NCBI GenBank assembly: GCA_013314755.1
Contig: JABUFA010000012.1
Span: 39,181 to 103,180 of the forward strand
DNA: 64,000 nt
Direction: 5' to 3'
Source of the DNA: Chthonomonadia bacterium
Lineage (GTDB): Bacteria; Armatimonadota; HRBIN16
Within the stretch, counting starts at the first letter, position 1; every line of letters starts with the position of its first letter. The notes below the pieces were generated by a model. It made no database searches, was not told the DNA's origin, and saw only the letters and a list, made by a program, of their open reading frames with translations. The translations under genes and the position numbers were made by a program. Below are positions 42,833-52,052 of the stretch, piece by piece.

Positions 42833-44077
42833 ATGCCTTACGCTATCATCAATGTCACTGTCTGGGACGGAGGGCGCACGATTTCGCCCGGCTTCGTGCT
42901 GTGGGACGGGGAAACAATCAGGGACGTGGGGCGGGCGGATACGGTGCGCTTTTCTTCCAGCGTCAGGCTGATCGACGGAAAGGGCGGCTGGGTGATACCG
43001 GGACTGATTGACCTGCATGTGCACATTGACGAGGTTATCACGCCCGAAATGTTCCTGCGTTATGGCGTAACCTCTGTGCGCGACATGGGTTCTTCCCCGA
43101 AAGCAGTACAGCAGTGGCGGGAACGATGGCAACGGGGAGACAGAGTGCCTTATGTCTACTGGATGGGGCGCAATATCGACACGGGCAAGCCGTCTTGGTG
43201 GGAGGCAGTAGCGGTCAAAAGCCCGAGAGAAGTGCCCGGTCTGCTCCAGCACATGTACAAGCTGGGGGCAGACGGCTTCAAACTGTATGTGAACGCCGAC
43301 AGGGCAACGTGCGAGGCAGTCATTGACTATGCCCGATGGATGGGACTGCCGGTTACCGCGCATCATGAAACGATACCGGCATCTGAGCTGATGAGGCTGG
43401 GCATCAGCGGCATCGAACACGCCCACTGCCTACTTCATCAACTGCTTCCTGCTCGCCCGCGAATCAATGAAAAGCGCCAGAGCGGCTTTCTGAGGCTATT
43501 CGCTGGCTTCCACCGATTAAAACCTGAGGGCGAGCAGGTGCGGCGGCTGATGGAACTGGCTTATGCCACCGCTATCGTCTGGACGCCCACGCTGAGTGTT
43601 TATGACCTTTCGCCGTGGTGGCGGCAGAAACGCCCGGCTGGAGTGGCTCTGCCTGAAACGTGGATGAAGGAATGGTCTCGCTCTTACTGGGACTTCATCA
43701 GCACGCGCGGATGGAGTGCCGGCGATTTTGGGATGGCACAGCAGGCGGTAGTAGTTTATAAACGGTTCGTTCAGGAGGCACATAAATACGGCATCGTTAT
43801 TGGCGCGGGGACAGACACGCCTGCCCCGGGTGCTTTGCCTGGCGCTGGGCTGATTCACGAACTGATCCTGCTGACTGAGTGCGGACTGACACCAGAGCAG
43901 GCTCTGCGGACGGCAACAGTGAACGCAGGGCGTGCCCTGCGCAAGGAGGGGCGAGTTGGCGTGCTGGCGCCAGGTGCAAGGGCGGACATCCTGCTGGTAG
44001 ACAAGAACCCTCTGGAAAATGTGCGGCATCTGTTACAGGTTCATCAAGTGTGGGTGCGGGGAAGAGAGATGCTTTAA
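42833..44077 (+). CDS. Amidohydrolase-family protein
   Basis: A 414-residue metal-dependent hydrolase of the imidazolonepropionase/prolidase-like branch. The first metal ligands are H62 and H64 (DLHVH), then a lysine in GFKLYV, histidines in TAHHE and EHAHC, and Asp in GTDTPAP. The substrate is not predictable; relatives hydrolyse cyclic amides or X-Pro dipeptides. No signal peptide is seen. GGGAGGG precedes the ATG, and a TATAAT lies at 42791-42796. It is not in an operon. Confidence 0.88.
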   Translation: MPYAIINVTVWDGGRTISPGFVLWDGETIRDVGRADTVRFSSSVRLIDGKGGWVIPGLIDLHVHIDEVITPEMFLRYGVTSVRDMGSSPKAVQQWRERWQRGDRVPYVYWMGRNIDTGKPSWWEAVAVKSPREVPGLLQHMYKLGADGFKLYVNADRATCEAVIDYARWMGLPVTAHHETIPASELMRLGISGIEHAHCLLHQLLPARPRINEKRQSGFLRLFAGFHRLKPEGEQVRRLMELAYATAIVWTPTLSVYDLSPWWRQKRPAGVALPETWMKEWSRSYWDFISTRGWSAGDFGMAQQAVVVYKRFVQEAHKYGIVIGAGTDTPAPGALPGAGLIHELILLTECGLTPEQALRTATVNAGRALRKEGRVGVLAPGARADILLVDKNPLENVRHLLQVHQVWVRGREML

Positions 44078-44249
44078 GTTTTTCTTCCTCAAAGAGGAAG
44101 GCGCTGCGGTTACGAGCAAGCGTGCCCGGAGAAAAAACTCACAAATATCGAAAATTGAATAGCGACATGATTAGCCTCCTGTACGGTGCCCCGACGCGAT
44201 AGCATCAAATTGGGACACCTCCCAGGAGGGAAGGGAGGAGGTAGTGAGT

Positions 44250-44732
44250 ATGTTAGGGTGCGTCTGGAGAAAAGGCTCTGTGCCGTGGGCGCTGATGCCT
44301 TTTCTGTTTCTGCTTTTCCTACTTCCCCTTTCCGCATCCCCTGATGACCCCATTCTGATTTTGCCTCGCATGGCGGTGGATAATGTGCGTCTTGCTGTTT
44401 CGCCTGACGGCACACTGCTTGCTGTCCCGGGCACGATGGGCAGCGTCATGGTGTTCAACGTCGACAGCGGACAGCCGGTGAAAACCCTCACCGGACTGGG
44501 CGGAGGCTGGCGTGACGTCGCCTTCACGCCCGACGGACAATATCTGCTGGGAGTGAGTGAAAGCTCCAGCCAGCTGCGCGCTCGGGTATGGCGCACTTCA
44601 AACTGGTCTCTGTATGCTGAAGTGAGCGCGTCACTCCCACACTGGCTTCGCTCGGTCGCTATCTCACCCGACGCCTGGTGGTTGGTGGTCGGAGGATGGA
44701 ACTATCTTCAAAACCACCCAGATACAGCCTGA
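44250..44732 (+). CDS. Segment 1 of broken WD40 protein (signal peptide, first blades)
   Basis: 160 residues with a signal peptide and the first WD40-type blades (VRLAVSPDGTLLAV; WRDVAFTPDGQYLLGV). It stops at 44732, in the middle of a blade. The blade continues in another frame from about 44715 (RYSLSTGEKV), so the stop is due to a one-base loss upstream. Confidence 0.65.
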   Translation: MLGCVWRKGSVPWALMPFLFLLFLLPLSASPDDPILILPRMAVDNVRLAVSPDGTLLAVPGTMGSVMVFNVDSGQPVKTLTGLGGGWRDVAFTPDGQYLLGVSESSSQLRARVWRTSNWSLYAEVSASLPHWLRSVAISPDAWWLVVGGWNYLQNHPDTA

Positions 44733-44880
44733 GCACCGGGGAGAAGGTGACCGACCTGCCGCAGCCGGGGCGCTACGTGTACGCGCTGAAGTTTTCGCCA
44801 GATGGACAGTATCTGATATCAGCCAACGGTGGCACAAGCGCGAAGGTTTGGCGCGTCTCCGACTGGGCGAGGTGGCAACG
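44715..44880 (+). pseudogene. Segment 2 of broken WD40 protein
   Basis: A short in-between frame carrying one blade (YALKFSPDGQYLISANGG, then AKVWRVSDW). The next blade is found in the third frame (EVATLAEGLSENVSL) after about 44870. Confidence 0.6.
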
Positions 44881-47800
44881 CTGGCAGAAGGACTGTCGGA
44901 GAACGTCAGCCTGGCGATTTCCCCGGATGGACAGTTTCTGGCTCTTGCCCTGTCTGACGCGGTCAAGGTGTGGCGTACGGGTGCGTGGGACGCTCCCGTC
45001 CAGGCTCTGACGCACGATGCGCTGGACGCCGATGTGCCCGTGGTCTTTTCACAGGATAGCCAGTTGCTCGCCGCACGTGTGGGCGCAAGGACGGTCAAAG
45101 TCTGGAGGGTCAGCGACTGGAGCGAACACCAGACCATCGACCTGGGGGACCTCTGGTACGTAAACGGCATCGCGATACGCGGCAGCACTGACCTCTTCGC
45201 CAGCATCCGCGGGTCCAGTTTCCCGTGGAAAGTCGCACACCATGCTATTGCTACCGGCATGAAGGTGAAAGATATTCGGTCTCCTGTGGAGGATGAGGTG
45301 AACGCAGTCTCCTTCTCACCAGATGGCAGTCGCCTCGCTCTGGCAGACTACTATCGGGCGGTGAGGGTTTTCCGGGTAGCAGATTGGCAGAAGGAGCTGG
45401 AGATCCCAGGCAGTTTCTGGCAGGTTCAATTCTCTCCCGACGGCACGCGCCTGTTTGCAGGAGGAAATTCGGGTGGAATATTCAGCGTGCCGGATGGTTC
45501 GCAGACATGGGCTATCTCCGCCTCTGAAGGCATCTTTGCCCCAGACGGAGCCACGATTGCCATCAGGAAGGAGGCGTCTTATTCTTCCGACTACTATTAC
45601 CTGTACGATGCCAGCACGGGCGCACTTATTCGCTCGTTCAACCAGCAGGGAACAGCAATCCGGCACGGTCTTTTCACACCGGACGGGAAGTATCTGCTGG
45701 CAGCGGCAAAGTCGTCCGGCTGGAACTGGGATGAGCAGTTCCGGGTCTGGCGAGTGAGCGACGGAGAGCTAATCCTCTCCGAGGCGTGGGGAGCAGGGTC
45801 TGCCTCTCTCGACCCGACGGGTAACTATCTGGTTATCGGTGCGGGTGGGTGGCTTACAATCAAAAGCGTCAGCGATACGGGAGACGCCCTGCAATTCAAC
45901 GACCTGCGCTCCTGGCAGGCACACAGTGCCGCCATCAGCCGTGTGGAGTTTGCTCCTACGGGCAACGTATTCGTCTCTGGTTCGGAAGATGCAGGGGTGA
46001 AGATATGGCGTGTGCAGGACGGAGGGCTGGAACGCACCCTGCAGGGACACGTGGAAGCAGTATGGGCAGTAGCAACTGCCCGCAGCGGCGATGACCTGCT
46101 GGTAGCAGCAGGAGGGTGGGGCGGACTCGCCGTGTGGCGAGTGCCTGTGCCGGGCGCAGGCAATACCCCCGTATCCACCCCGCAACTCGTCTACCCTGAC
46201 CCGAACGCTACGTTGGACGACTGGGTGCTGCGCTTCAAAGCAACCGACCCCGATAGCACAAACCGTCTCCGCTTCCGGGTGGAGGTGCTCACGCCGGACG
46301 GGACGGTGGTCAAGCGCTACGACCAGACGGTGGACTCTTCGTCGTTCGACAAGCCGTTTGCGGGCAGTGACGAGGTCGTGGCGGTGAGTCTGGACCCCGC
46401 TCTGGCGCTGGGCGTCTACCGCTGGCGCGTGCAGGCGACGGACGGCTGGAGCTGGAGCGCGTGGAGCGAAGAGCGCACGTTCACCCTGGTCAAGCCAGCG
46501 CTGCCGCTCGGCGAGCTGCGCACTCTGCTGGTGAACGCAGGCGGAACATGGCGGGCAACCTTCACCGTACCTGAGGGAGCCGGCAAACTGTTCCTGTCAT
46601 GCCGCTCGTTCGAACAGGTGCTGAACCACAAGGTCACGCTGTACTACGGCGGCAGTAAGATTGCCGAACAGACCGGTGGCGACATCCTGATCGAGCGCAG
46701 CAACCCCACTGCCGGTGAGTATGAAATGGAGGTTGCTCCTGCTGCAACGGGACAGGTTGCCGTCTATGCAGGCACGGACTTGCCCCGCGTGCGCCTTGCC
46801 GGACGTTACACGGGAACCATCTACCACAACGACGGCTACGACTGGGTGCAGATAGACGTACCAGCCGGCGTGCGTGCCCTGCAGTTCACAGTAGATGCTC
46901 CGGGTAACGTCACTACCCTCGAGGTATGGCGAGGCTATATCGGCAGCTGGGAGCGGTGGAGTGCCCAGCAAAGCTTCAATCCACCTGTTCGCCTCACCAT
47001 TAACAACCCCCAAGCGGGACGCTACTACCTGCGCATCAAAGATCACGGCTCCCTATCGCAATCGCAGGTGCGGCAGTACACGCTGACGGTATCGGGAGCA
47101 AAAGCCAGCCTGAGCGCATCGGCAACACCCGGCACCACCAGCGCAGGCTCGCCCGACCCCGTCAGGTTCACACTGAACTATACGAATGAGGGCGACGCTC
47201 CTGCTTCCTCGGCGGTGCTGAAGTGTGTCCTGCCCGAAGGGTTGACCCCCGTAGAGGGTTCCATCACCAGCGGAGGCACCTTCAGCGCCGAAACCCGCAC
47301 AGTGCAATGGGAACTGGGCGAACTGGGCGCAGGCGCTGGCGGCTCTGTGGAGTTCCAGGCGGTTGCCGGCTCAGCGATACCCGATGGGACAAACCTGACA
47401 GTATCGGCAAGTATCGAGTCGCCTGATATGGACACGGTGTCCCAGCAGGTCGCGGTGTGGGTTGGCGCGGCTGGGGTCACTTTCGACAACGTGCACACGG
47501 TATACAACTACGTGAACGTCACCCTTCGCGGTTTGTCCATTGACCGCAGTCAGGGCGCGCCGCGCGTGTGGCTGGAGTTTCCGGCAGGAAGCGCCACCGG
47601 CTTCGAGGTAGACGCCGAAGAGGTGACGGTTTCCGAAGACGGCACGTCCGTCCACGCTCGGTTTGCGCTGTACGACAAGGTGCTTCAGGATGTGGCGCCT
47701 CGTTTGAAGATGAGCCATCCCAGCGTGGGCACGCGCGAGTGGCAGGCGCCGACACTCCATGTGTTCGACATGGGGGCGGACCTGTTGTACAACAAGACGT

Positions 47801-48486
47801 TCGTGCGACAGGGACGGCGCGAGTCCTTCAACCTGCGGGTGACGAACCCCAACCGAGTGTGGGAGACGCCCTTCGTGAAGTTGCAGCTGGGGCTGGAAAA
47901 CGTGCCCCCCGGTGAAACGCTCACCGTTAATTACTGGGTGTACAACAGCTCGGGTGCTCTCTTGAAGAACGGTTCCGTCACCTCCGCATCAGGAGAGGCG
48001 GCGATTCTTCTGCCTCAGCTTGCGCCCGGCGCAACAGCCGACTACAAGGTGGTCATGCAGGTGACGGGTTCGCGCTCGCAGATACGCACCCGCATCGAGC
48101 CGATGACCATTGCGATTGTCACCGTCGTCAGCGGGGTGGCAATCATCGGTTCGTGGGCAGGGCACAGTATCCTGCAGTCCGGGTGCGAGAAGGCGATTAA
48201 GCGGCGGCTGCGCGAGGATTTCACCATGGAGGGCTTCGTCCTCGACGATGCGCAGATTAACAACATCTACAACGCCTATCGCCAGGCAAGCAGTTTCGCC
48301 TCAGAGTGGCTGGCTCAGGCGGCAGCCGGCGCCACCGAACAGGCGATCAAGGACGCCGTCACCGCCAAGTACGGTGAAAAGTTCACCAAAGCGGCGGAAC
48401 TCGCCTATAAGGTGGGCAAGGGCGACCATCCGGTTCTTCGAGAACCTGTCCACAGCCACCGCCTCCACCGAAGAGGTGCTGATTGA
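44848..48486 (+). CDS. Segment 3 of broken WD40/Ig protein
   Basis: The largest open stretch, about 1,200 residues. WD40-like blades run to about residue 430 (LAISPDGQFLALALSDAVKVW; HSAAISRVEFAPTGNVFVSGS). They are followed by a fibronectin-like domain, a PPC-like domain (GTIYHNDGYDWVQIDVPAG) and a DUF11-like domain (SPDPVRFTLNYTNEGDAPAS). The end after VGKG is spurious sequence caused by a frame change near 48415. The first few residues are also out of register. Confidence 0.68.
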   Translation: MARLRLGEVATLAEGLSENVSLAISPDGQFLALALSDAVKVWRTGAWDAPVQALTHDALDADVPVVFSQDSQLLAARVGARTVKVWRVSDWSEHQTIDLGDLWYVNGIAIRGSTDLFASIRGSSFPWKVAHHAIATGMKVKDIRSPVEDEVNAVSFSPDGSRLALADYYRAVRVFRVADWQKELEIPGSFWQVQFSPDGTRLFAGGNSGGIFSVPDGSQTWAISASEGIFAPDGATIAIRKEASYSSDYYYLYDASTGALIRSFNQQGTAIRHGLFTPDGKYLLAAAKSSGWNWDEQFRVWRVSDGELILSEAWGAGSASLDPTGNYLVIGAGGWLTIKSVSDTGDALQFNDLRSWQAHSAAISRVEFAPTGNVFVSGSEDAGVKIWRVQDGGLERTLQGHVEAVWAVATARSGDDLLVAAGGWGGLAVWRVPVPGAGNTPVSTPQLVYPDPNATLDDWVLRFKATDPDSTNRLRFRVEVLTPDGTVVKRYDQTVDSSSFDKPFAGSDEVVAVSLDPALALGVYRWRVQATDGWSWSAWSEERTFTLVKPALPLGELRTLLVNAGGTWRATFTVPEGAGKLFLSCRSFEQVLNHKVTLYYGGSKIAEQTGGDILIERSNPTAGEYEMEVAPAATGQVAVYAGTDLPRVRLAGRYTGTIYHNDGYDWVQIDVPAGVRALQFTVDAPGNVTTLEVWRGYIGSWERWSAQQSFNPPVRLTINNPQAGRYYLRIKDHGSLSQSQVRQYTLTVSGAKASLSASATPGTTSAGSPDPVRFTLNYTNEGDAPASSAVLKCVLPEGLTPVEGSITSGGTFSAETRTVQWELGELGAGAGGSVEFQAVAGSAIPDGTNLTVSASIESPDMDTVSQQVAVWVGAAGVTFDNVHTVYNYVNVTLRGLSIDRSQGAPRVWLEFPAGSATGFEVDAEEVTVSEDGTSVHARFALYDKVLQDVAPRLKMSHPSVGTREWQAPTLHVFDMGADLLYNKTFVRQGRRESFNLRVTNPNRVWETPFVKLQLGLENVPPGETLTVNYWVYNSSGALLKNGSVTSASGEAAILLPQLAPGATADYKVVMQVTGSRSQIRTRIEPMTIAIVTVVSGVAIIGSWAGHSILQSGCEKAIKRRLREDFTMEGFVLDDAQINNIYNAYRQASSFASEWLAQAAAGATEQAIKDAVTAKYGEKFTKAAELAYKVGKGDHPVLREPVHSHRLHRRGAD

Positions 48487-49561
48487 AGATGTGCTGGACG
48501 CGAATCTGGACGAGAACACGCTGGAGTTCACCGGTTTCGGCTTCGGCAGCCATGAAGTGAATCTGCCCACGCCGACCAGCACCCTGTCGCAGGGTGTGGA
48601 CCTGGACAACAACCTGGTGGTGCGGGTGGAAAGCAGTTACGACCCATCCTCCCGCAAGCTCACGGTGCGCTTCAAGGGCATTGATACCCGTACAGGCGAG
48701 CATCACGAGGACGGTTTCCTGCCACCGAACAATAACGAGCCGGAAGGTGAGGGCTATGTCTCCTTCCGTGTCCAGCCCAAAGCGGACACGCCCTCGGGCA
48801 CACGTATCGTCAACACGGCGACCATCATCTTTGACCCGCATCTGGGGCAGAACCCGCCGATGACCACCAACGAGCACGCGCTGACGCTGGATAAGCAGTC
48901 CCCGAACGTGCAGGTAACGGCGATGGCGGATGTTCAGCCCAAGCCTACCTTCACCGTCCAGTGGCAAGGTGAAGATGATGCCTCCGGTCTGGAGTATGCA
49001 GAGATCTGGTACTCCGAGGACGGCGGTGCGTTCCGCCTGTGGCAGACGCTTACCCCGAGCGAGACTCGCCAACAAACGGGAAGCGCAACCTTCACTGGTA
49101 AGTTTGGATACACCTACCGGTTCTACGCGGCAGGAAGGGACAGGGTTGGCAATCGCGCGGCAGACCCGTCCAGCGCACAGGCGACCACGATCGCGGGAGC
49201 AGCCCCCAATCTTGCCGCCGGGCTACAGCTGATTGCCCTGCCTGTTGCCAGCGAGGATGCCGATGCGAAGCGCGTGCTGAACTTCGAAGCAGATAAGCTG
49301 GCAGTATACGACCCTGCTTCAGGCTACATACGTTACCCGAACACGAGCCTGCAGGTTGGACAAGGCTACTGGGTGCAGTTGCCCTCTGCACAGCGACCGG
49401 TAGACGGACAGACAGCAGGCAAAGCGGCTGGAGCTTCCCCGTGCGCGTACATTACGGTAACAATAGCGCAGAGGTTACCATCGGTATCACCTCCGGCGGA
49501 CGGGGGCTTTCGGTCGGCTTACCGCCGCAACCGCCATCTGCCTCGGAAACAGCAGGCGTGA
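48420..49561 (+). CDS. Segment 4 of broken WD40/Ig protein
   Basis: Continues the chain in a new frame with RFFENLSTATASTEEVLIED and beta-rich Ig-like repeats (QWQGEDDASGLEYAEIWYSEDGG). The reading becomes non-homologous after about 49440. Confidence 0.6.
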
Positions 49562-50154
49562 AGCTATCCATCCTGCAGGCGGGACAATCCTTTGCGGTGG
49601 ACGTACGTCGTGGCGCAGGCAAGCAGACGTGGGAACTGCTGGCGGAGTGGGACAGCATGGAAGAGGCAAACACGCCGGTCGTGCTGACCTTCGGCAATGT
49701 CGCCAGCGTGCCTCGCGGGACCGCGCTGTGGCTGGTGGACCAGAACACAGGCAGGCGCCACTACCTGCGCGCCACTGCTGTGTATCGGTTCGTGCCCGCG
49801 CAGGGCGAAAGGAGCCGGCAGTTCCAGGTGGTCGCAGAGCCGGAGACTTCCAGCAGTCTGCGCATTACCAGCGTATCAGCGACTCGCACGCGAGGTGGTG
49901 CGTTTAACGTCAACTTCCACCTGACCCGTCCCGCAGCGGTCTCTGCCGAGGTTATCAGCGCCAGCGGCAAACCGGTAGCACGGCTCAACCCGTTCGGTGG
50001 ACGTGCCGTGGAAGGCACACAGTCGCTGACGTGGCGAGGCGTTGACGACAGCGGAATCGCCCTGCCTGCCGGCGTCTACCTGCTGAGACTGCAAGCCACC
50101 GACGAGGAAGGTCGCCAGACGCGCGTAAACATCCCGCTGGTGCTGACCCGATAG
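49441..50154 (+). CDS. Segment 5 of broken WD40/Ig protein (FlgD-Ig-like C-terminus)
   Basis: The final 237 residues. After VRVHYGNNSAEVTIG comes a beta-sandwich region and a C-terminal domain like FlgD-Ig (AEVISASGKPVARL; GVDDSGIALPAGVYLLRLQA), which commonly ends secreted proteins in these phyla. Confidence 0.65.
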   Translation: MRVHYGNNSAEVTIGITSGGRGLSVGLPPQPPSASETAGVKLSILQAGQSFAVDVRRGAGKQTWELLAEWDSMEEANTPVVLTFGNVASVPRGTALWLVDQNTGRRHYLRATAVYRFVPAQGERSRQFQVVAEPETSSSLRITSVSATRTRGGAFNVNFHLTRPAAVSAEVISASGKPVARLNPFGGRAVEGTQSLTWRGVDDSGIALPAGVYLLRLQATDEEGRQTRVNIPLVLTR

Positions 50155-50167
50155 GAGGAGAAAAGCC

Positions 50168-50599
50168 ATGAGAACGGTCAAGATAACCTTTCTGATAGCC
50201 GTGCTGGCAGGAACGCTGACCGCCTGCGGTGGAGGTGGAGGCACTGGAGGCATCAGCGACACCACCGCGCCGACCATCAGCCGGGTGGCGGTAGAACCTA
50301 CTGCGCTGATAGCCCCGGGCACGACCATCGTGCGCGTGGAGGCGGACGTGACGGACGATAGCTCGGGGGTGGATACTGTAGCGGTGGAGGTGGTCTACCC
50401 AGATGGTACCAGGGAGACGAAGACGCTGACGGCAACGACCGGCTCCACCTATGCCGTGCAGTTCACGCCGCAGTGGGGAGGCAACCAGCCCGGCACCGTG
50501 CGGTTCACTGTATCGGCGCGTGATGGGGCGAGTAATGTGCAGTCAGCAGCACCGATAGACGTTCGCGGCGCAGCTCCACCGCCAGAATACCCCTGGTAG
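50168..50599 (+). CDS. Ig-like lipoprotein
   Basis: A 143-residue lipoprotein: signal peptide with lipobox TLTAC (Cys20), then a glycine-rich linker GGGGGTGG and one Ig-like domain (TTAPTISRVAVEPTALIAPG). AGGAGGAGAAAA precedes the ATG, 13 bases after the end of the giant gene, so the two may be co-transcribed. It ends at a strong bidirectional terminator. Its function is unknown; it may interact with the giant protein. Confidence 0.8.
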   Translation: MRTVKITFLIAVLAGTLTACGGGGGTGGISDTTAPTISRVAVEPTALIAPGTTIVRVEADVTDDSSGVDTVAVEVVYPDGTRETKTLTATTGSTYAVQFTPQWGGNQPGTVRFTVSARDGASNVQSAAPIDVRGAAPPPEYPW

Positions 50600-50601
50600 C
50601 A

Positions 50602-50640
50602 AAAACGCAACGGCAGGGAGTTTCCCTGCCGTTGCCTTCT
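50602..50640. terminator. Bidirectional terminator between lipoprotein and sigma factor genes
   Basis: A perfect 12-base-pair stem CAACGGCAGGGA-gtt-TCCCTGCCGTTG (50608-50634) lies between convergent genes. AAAAA on its left gives a U-run for leftward transcription, so it should end the sigma factor message. Confidence 0.88.
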
Positions 50641-50670
50641 ATGTAAACCGGCTGATGCCGGGCGAGACCT

Positions 50671-51690
50671 CTACAGCTTGGCAAGTCCCTGCGGACCTAT
50701 CTGGCGCAGTTTCTTGATGGCGCGCAGCTCGATCTGACGGACGCGCTCGCGCGTGACGCCCAGCTCCTGGCCAACCTCTTCCAGCGTGCGCGCATAGCCG
50801 TCAATCAGCCCATAGCGCATTCGCACCACCTCCGCTTCGCGGTCGGTGAGGTTGCTCAGGATAGCTTCAATCTGCTCACGCCGGATCATGGCAGAGATGA
50901 CGTCGGTGGGGTGGGCGATATCCTCTGCCTCCACAAAGTCACCGATGGTCGAGTTGTCTTTCTCGCCCACGGGCGTTTCCAGCGACACCGGCTCCTGCGC
51001 CACGCGCATCACCTCTTCCACACGGCGGGGGGACATCTTCAGGGCGCGAGCGACCTCCTCGGTGGTCGGGTCACGCTGGAGCTCCTGGCGCAGGAGGTTG
51101 CTGGTCTTCACCACCTTCTGGATAATCTCCGCTACGTATACCGGGATGCGGATACTGCGCCCCTGGTTGATGATGGCGCGTGCGATAGCGCGGCGAATCC
51201 ACCAAGTAGCATAGGTGCTGAAGCGGTATCCTCGCCTCCAGTCAAACTTCTCCACGGCGCGGATAAGCCCCAGGTTGCCCTCCTGAATCAGGTCCGGCAG
51301 AGGTACACCGCGAGAAGCATACCGCCTGGCGATGGACACTACCAGCCGCAGGTTGCTCTCAATCAGGCGCGTTTTGGCTTCCTCATCACCTCTGGCGACG
51401 CGCTGAGCCAGCTCCACCTCTTCTTCAGGCGTCAGCAGGCGGGCTTTGCGTGCCTGGCGCATCCACATCTGGATGTCCTCGTCACGCTCTTCGGACTCTT
51501 TGCTGAGGTCCTCCAGCAGAATCTCCGACTCGCGCAGCTCCGTCTCTACTGGCTCGTCATCCAGCACCTCATCCAGCAGGCTACCCAGAACCTCATCCTC
51601 AACCTCCGGGGAGCTGAGATCCAGAGATTCGTCCTTCAGCGGCACGGTTGCCCTGACCTCCTCGCTTTTGTGTGTATTGCGCAAACTCAC
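50671..51690 (-). CDS. RNA polymerase sigma factor, SigA/RpoD type
   Basis: A 339-residue sigma-70 with complete regions 1.2-4.2. Region 2 has [21 protein letters not shown] and [29 protein letters not shown], region 3 follows with the IPVYVAEI stretch, and region 4.2 has [19 protein letters not shown]. An acidic N-terminal extension of about 70 residues replaces a full region 1.1. Whether it is the housekeeping factor or a close RpoD-like paralogue cannot be told here. GTG start with AAGGGAGG eight bases upstream. The gene has its own promoter in the AT-rich gap. Confidence 0.92.
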   Translation of the reverse strand: MSLRNTHKSEEVRATVPLKDESLDLSSPEVEDEVLGSLLDEVLDDEPVETELRESEILLEDLSKESEERDEDIQMWMRQARKARLLTPEEEVELAQRVARGDEEAKTRLIESNLRLVVSIARRYASRGVPLPDLIQEGNLGLIRAVEKFDWRRGYRFSTYATWWIRRAIARAIINQGRSIRIPVYVAEIIQKVVKTSNLLRQELQRDPTTEEVARALKMSPRRVEEVMRVAQEPVSLETPVGEKDNSTIGDFVEAEDIAHPTDVISAMIRREQIEAILSNLTDREAEVVRMRYGLIDGYARTLEEVGQELGVTRERVRQIELRAIKKLRQIGPQGLAKL

Positions 51691-52052
51691 TCTATGTCCC
51701 TCCCTTGGTGACTTTTGCCCAGAAGCTGGACGTTTGTGCCCTTAGCCACAAACTGCCCAACCGCTCCTACTATTAGACGCATCTCTACACAAAAAGGATT
51801 CATTATTTTACTCATGAATGCAAAAAAATCAAGTATATTTTTATCTACTTTAATCTTTCTCTTGCTATGCACCTGAGAGACATTAAATTGATTAGCCAAT
51901 CTATATATATCACACCCGCTGTTTCTTGTCAAGCACTCTCCATCTCTTTTTGTGGGATTCTTCTCAATCTGCTTCCGCTGGCTTCTGCACAGGTGACCGT
52001 TGTGTTAGTGCAGTTCATAATACGAACGGGGCAGGGAAATAGTTCCACACGT
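51691..52052. other. AT-rich intergenic region upstream of sigma factor
   Basis: 362 bases without a gene. From about 51780 to 51930 it is far more AT-rich than the rest of the window, with runs such as AAAAAAA and TATATATA. It holds the sigma promoter and could be a nucleoid-binding or regulatory site. Confidence 0.55.
51805..51832 (-). promoter_or_regulatory. Promoter of sigma factor gene
   Basis: On the minus strand TTGATT (51832-51827) and TAAAAT (51810-51805) are 16 bases apart, about 110 bases before the GTG at 51690. Confidence 0.5.

Larger units (their letters stand above)
44250..50154 (+). pseudogene. Giant secreted WD40/Ig protein gene with four frame changes
   Basis: One continuous domain chain is spread over four segments in shifting frames. 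Signal peptide (LMPFLFLLFLLPLSAS); WD40-type blades to about 46150; an Ig or fibronectin-like domain; a PPC-type domain; a DUF11-like repeat; and a C-terminal FlgD-Ig-type domain. Frame changes are needed near 44715 (-1), 44870 (-1), 48415 (+1) and 49440 (-1). Two lie at short base runs (aaaacc, cccc). All other genes in the window are intact, so general sequencing error is unlikely; recent decay, local assembly error or programmed shifts remain possible. GGAGGAGGT seven bases before ATG 44250 sets the start. Confidence 0.75.

Noticed and set aside
44084..44102. Intrinsic terminator CTTCCTC-aaa-GAGGAAG after the amidohydrolase gene
   Set aside because: The T-run precedes the stem instead of following it, so it does not fit an intrinsic terminator in either direction.
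44700..49445. Programmed ribosomal frameshifting in the giant gene
   Set aside because: No slippery heptamer followed by a pseudoknot was obvious, and four sites of mixed sign in one gene are more like decay or read errors.
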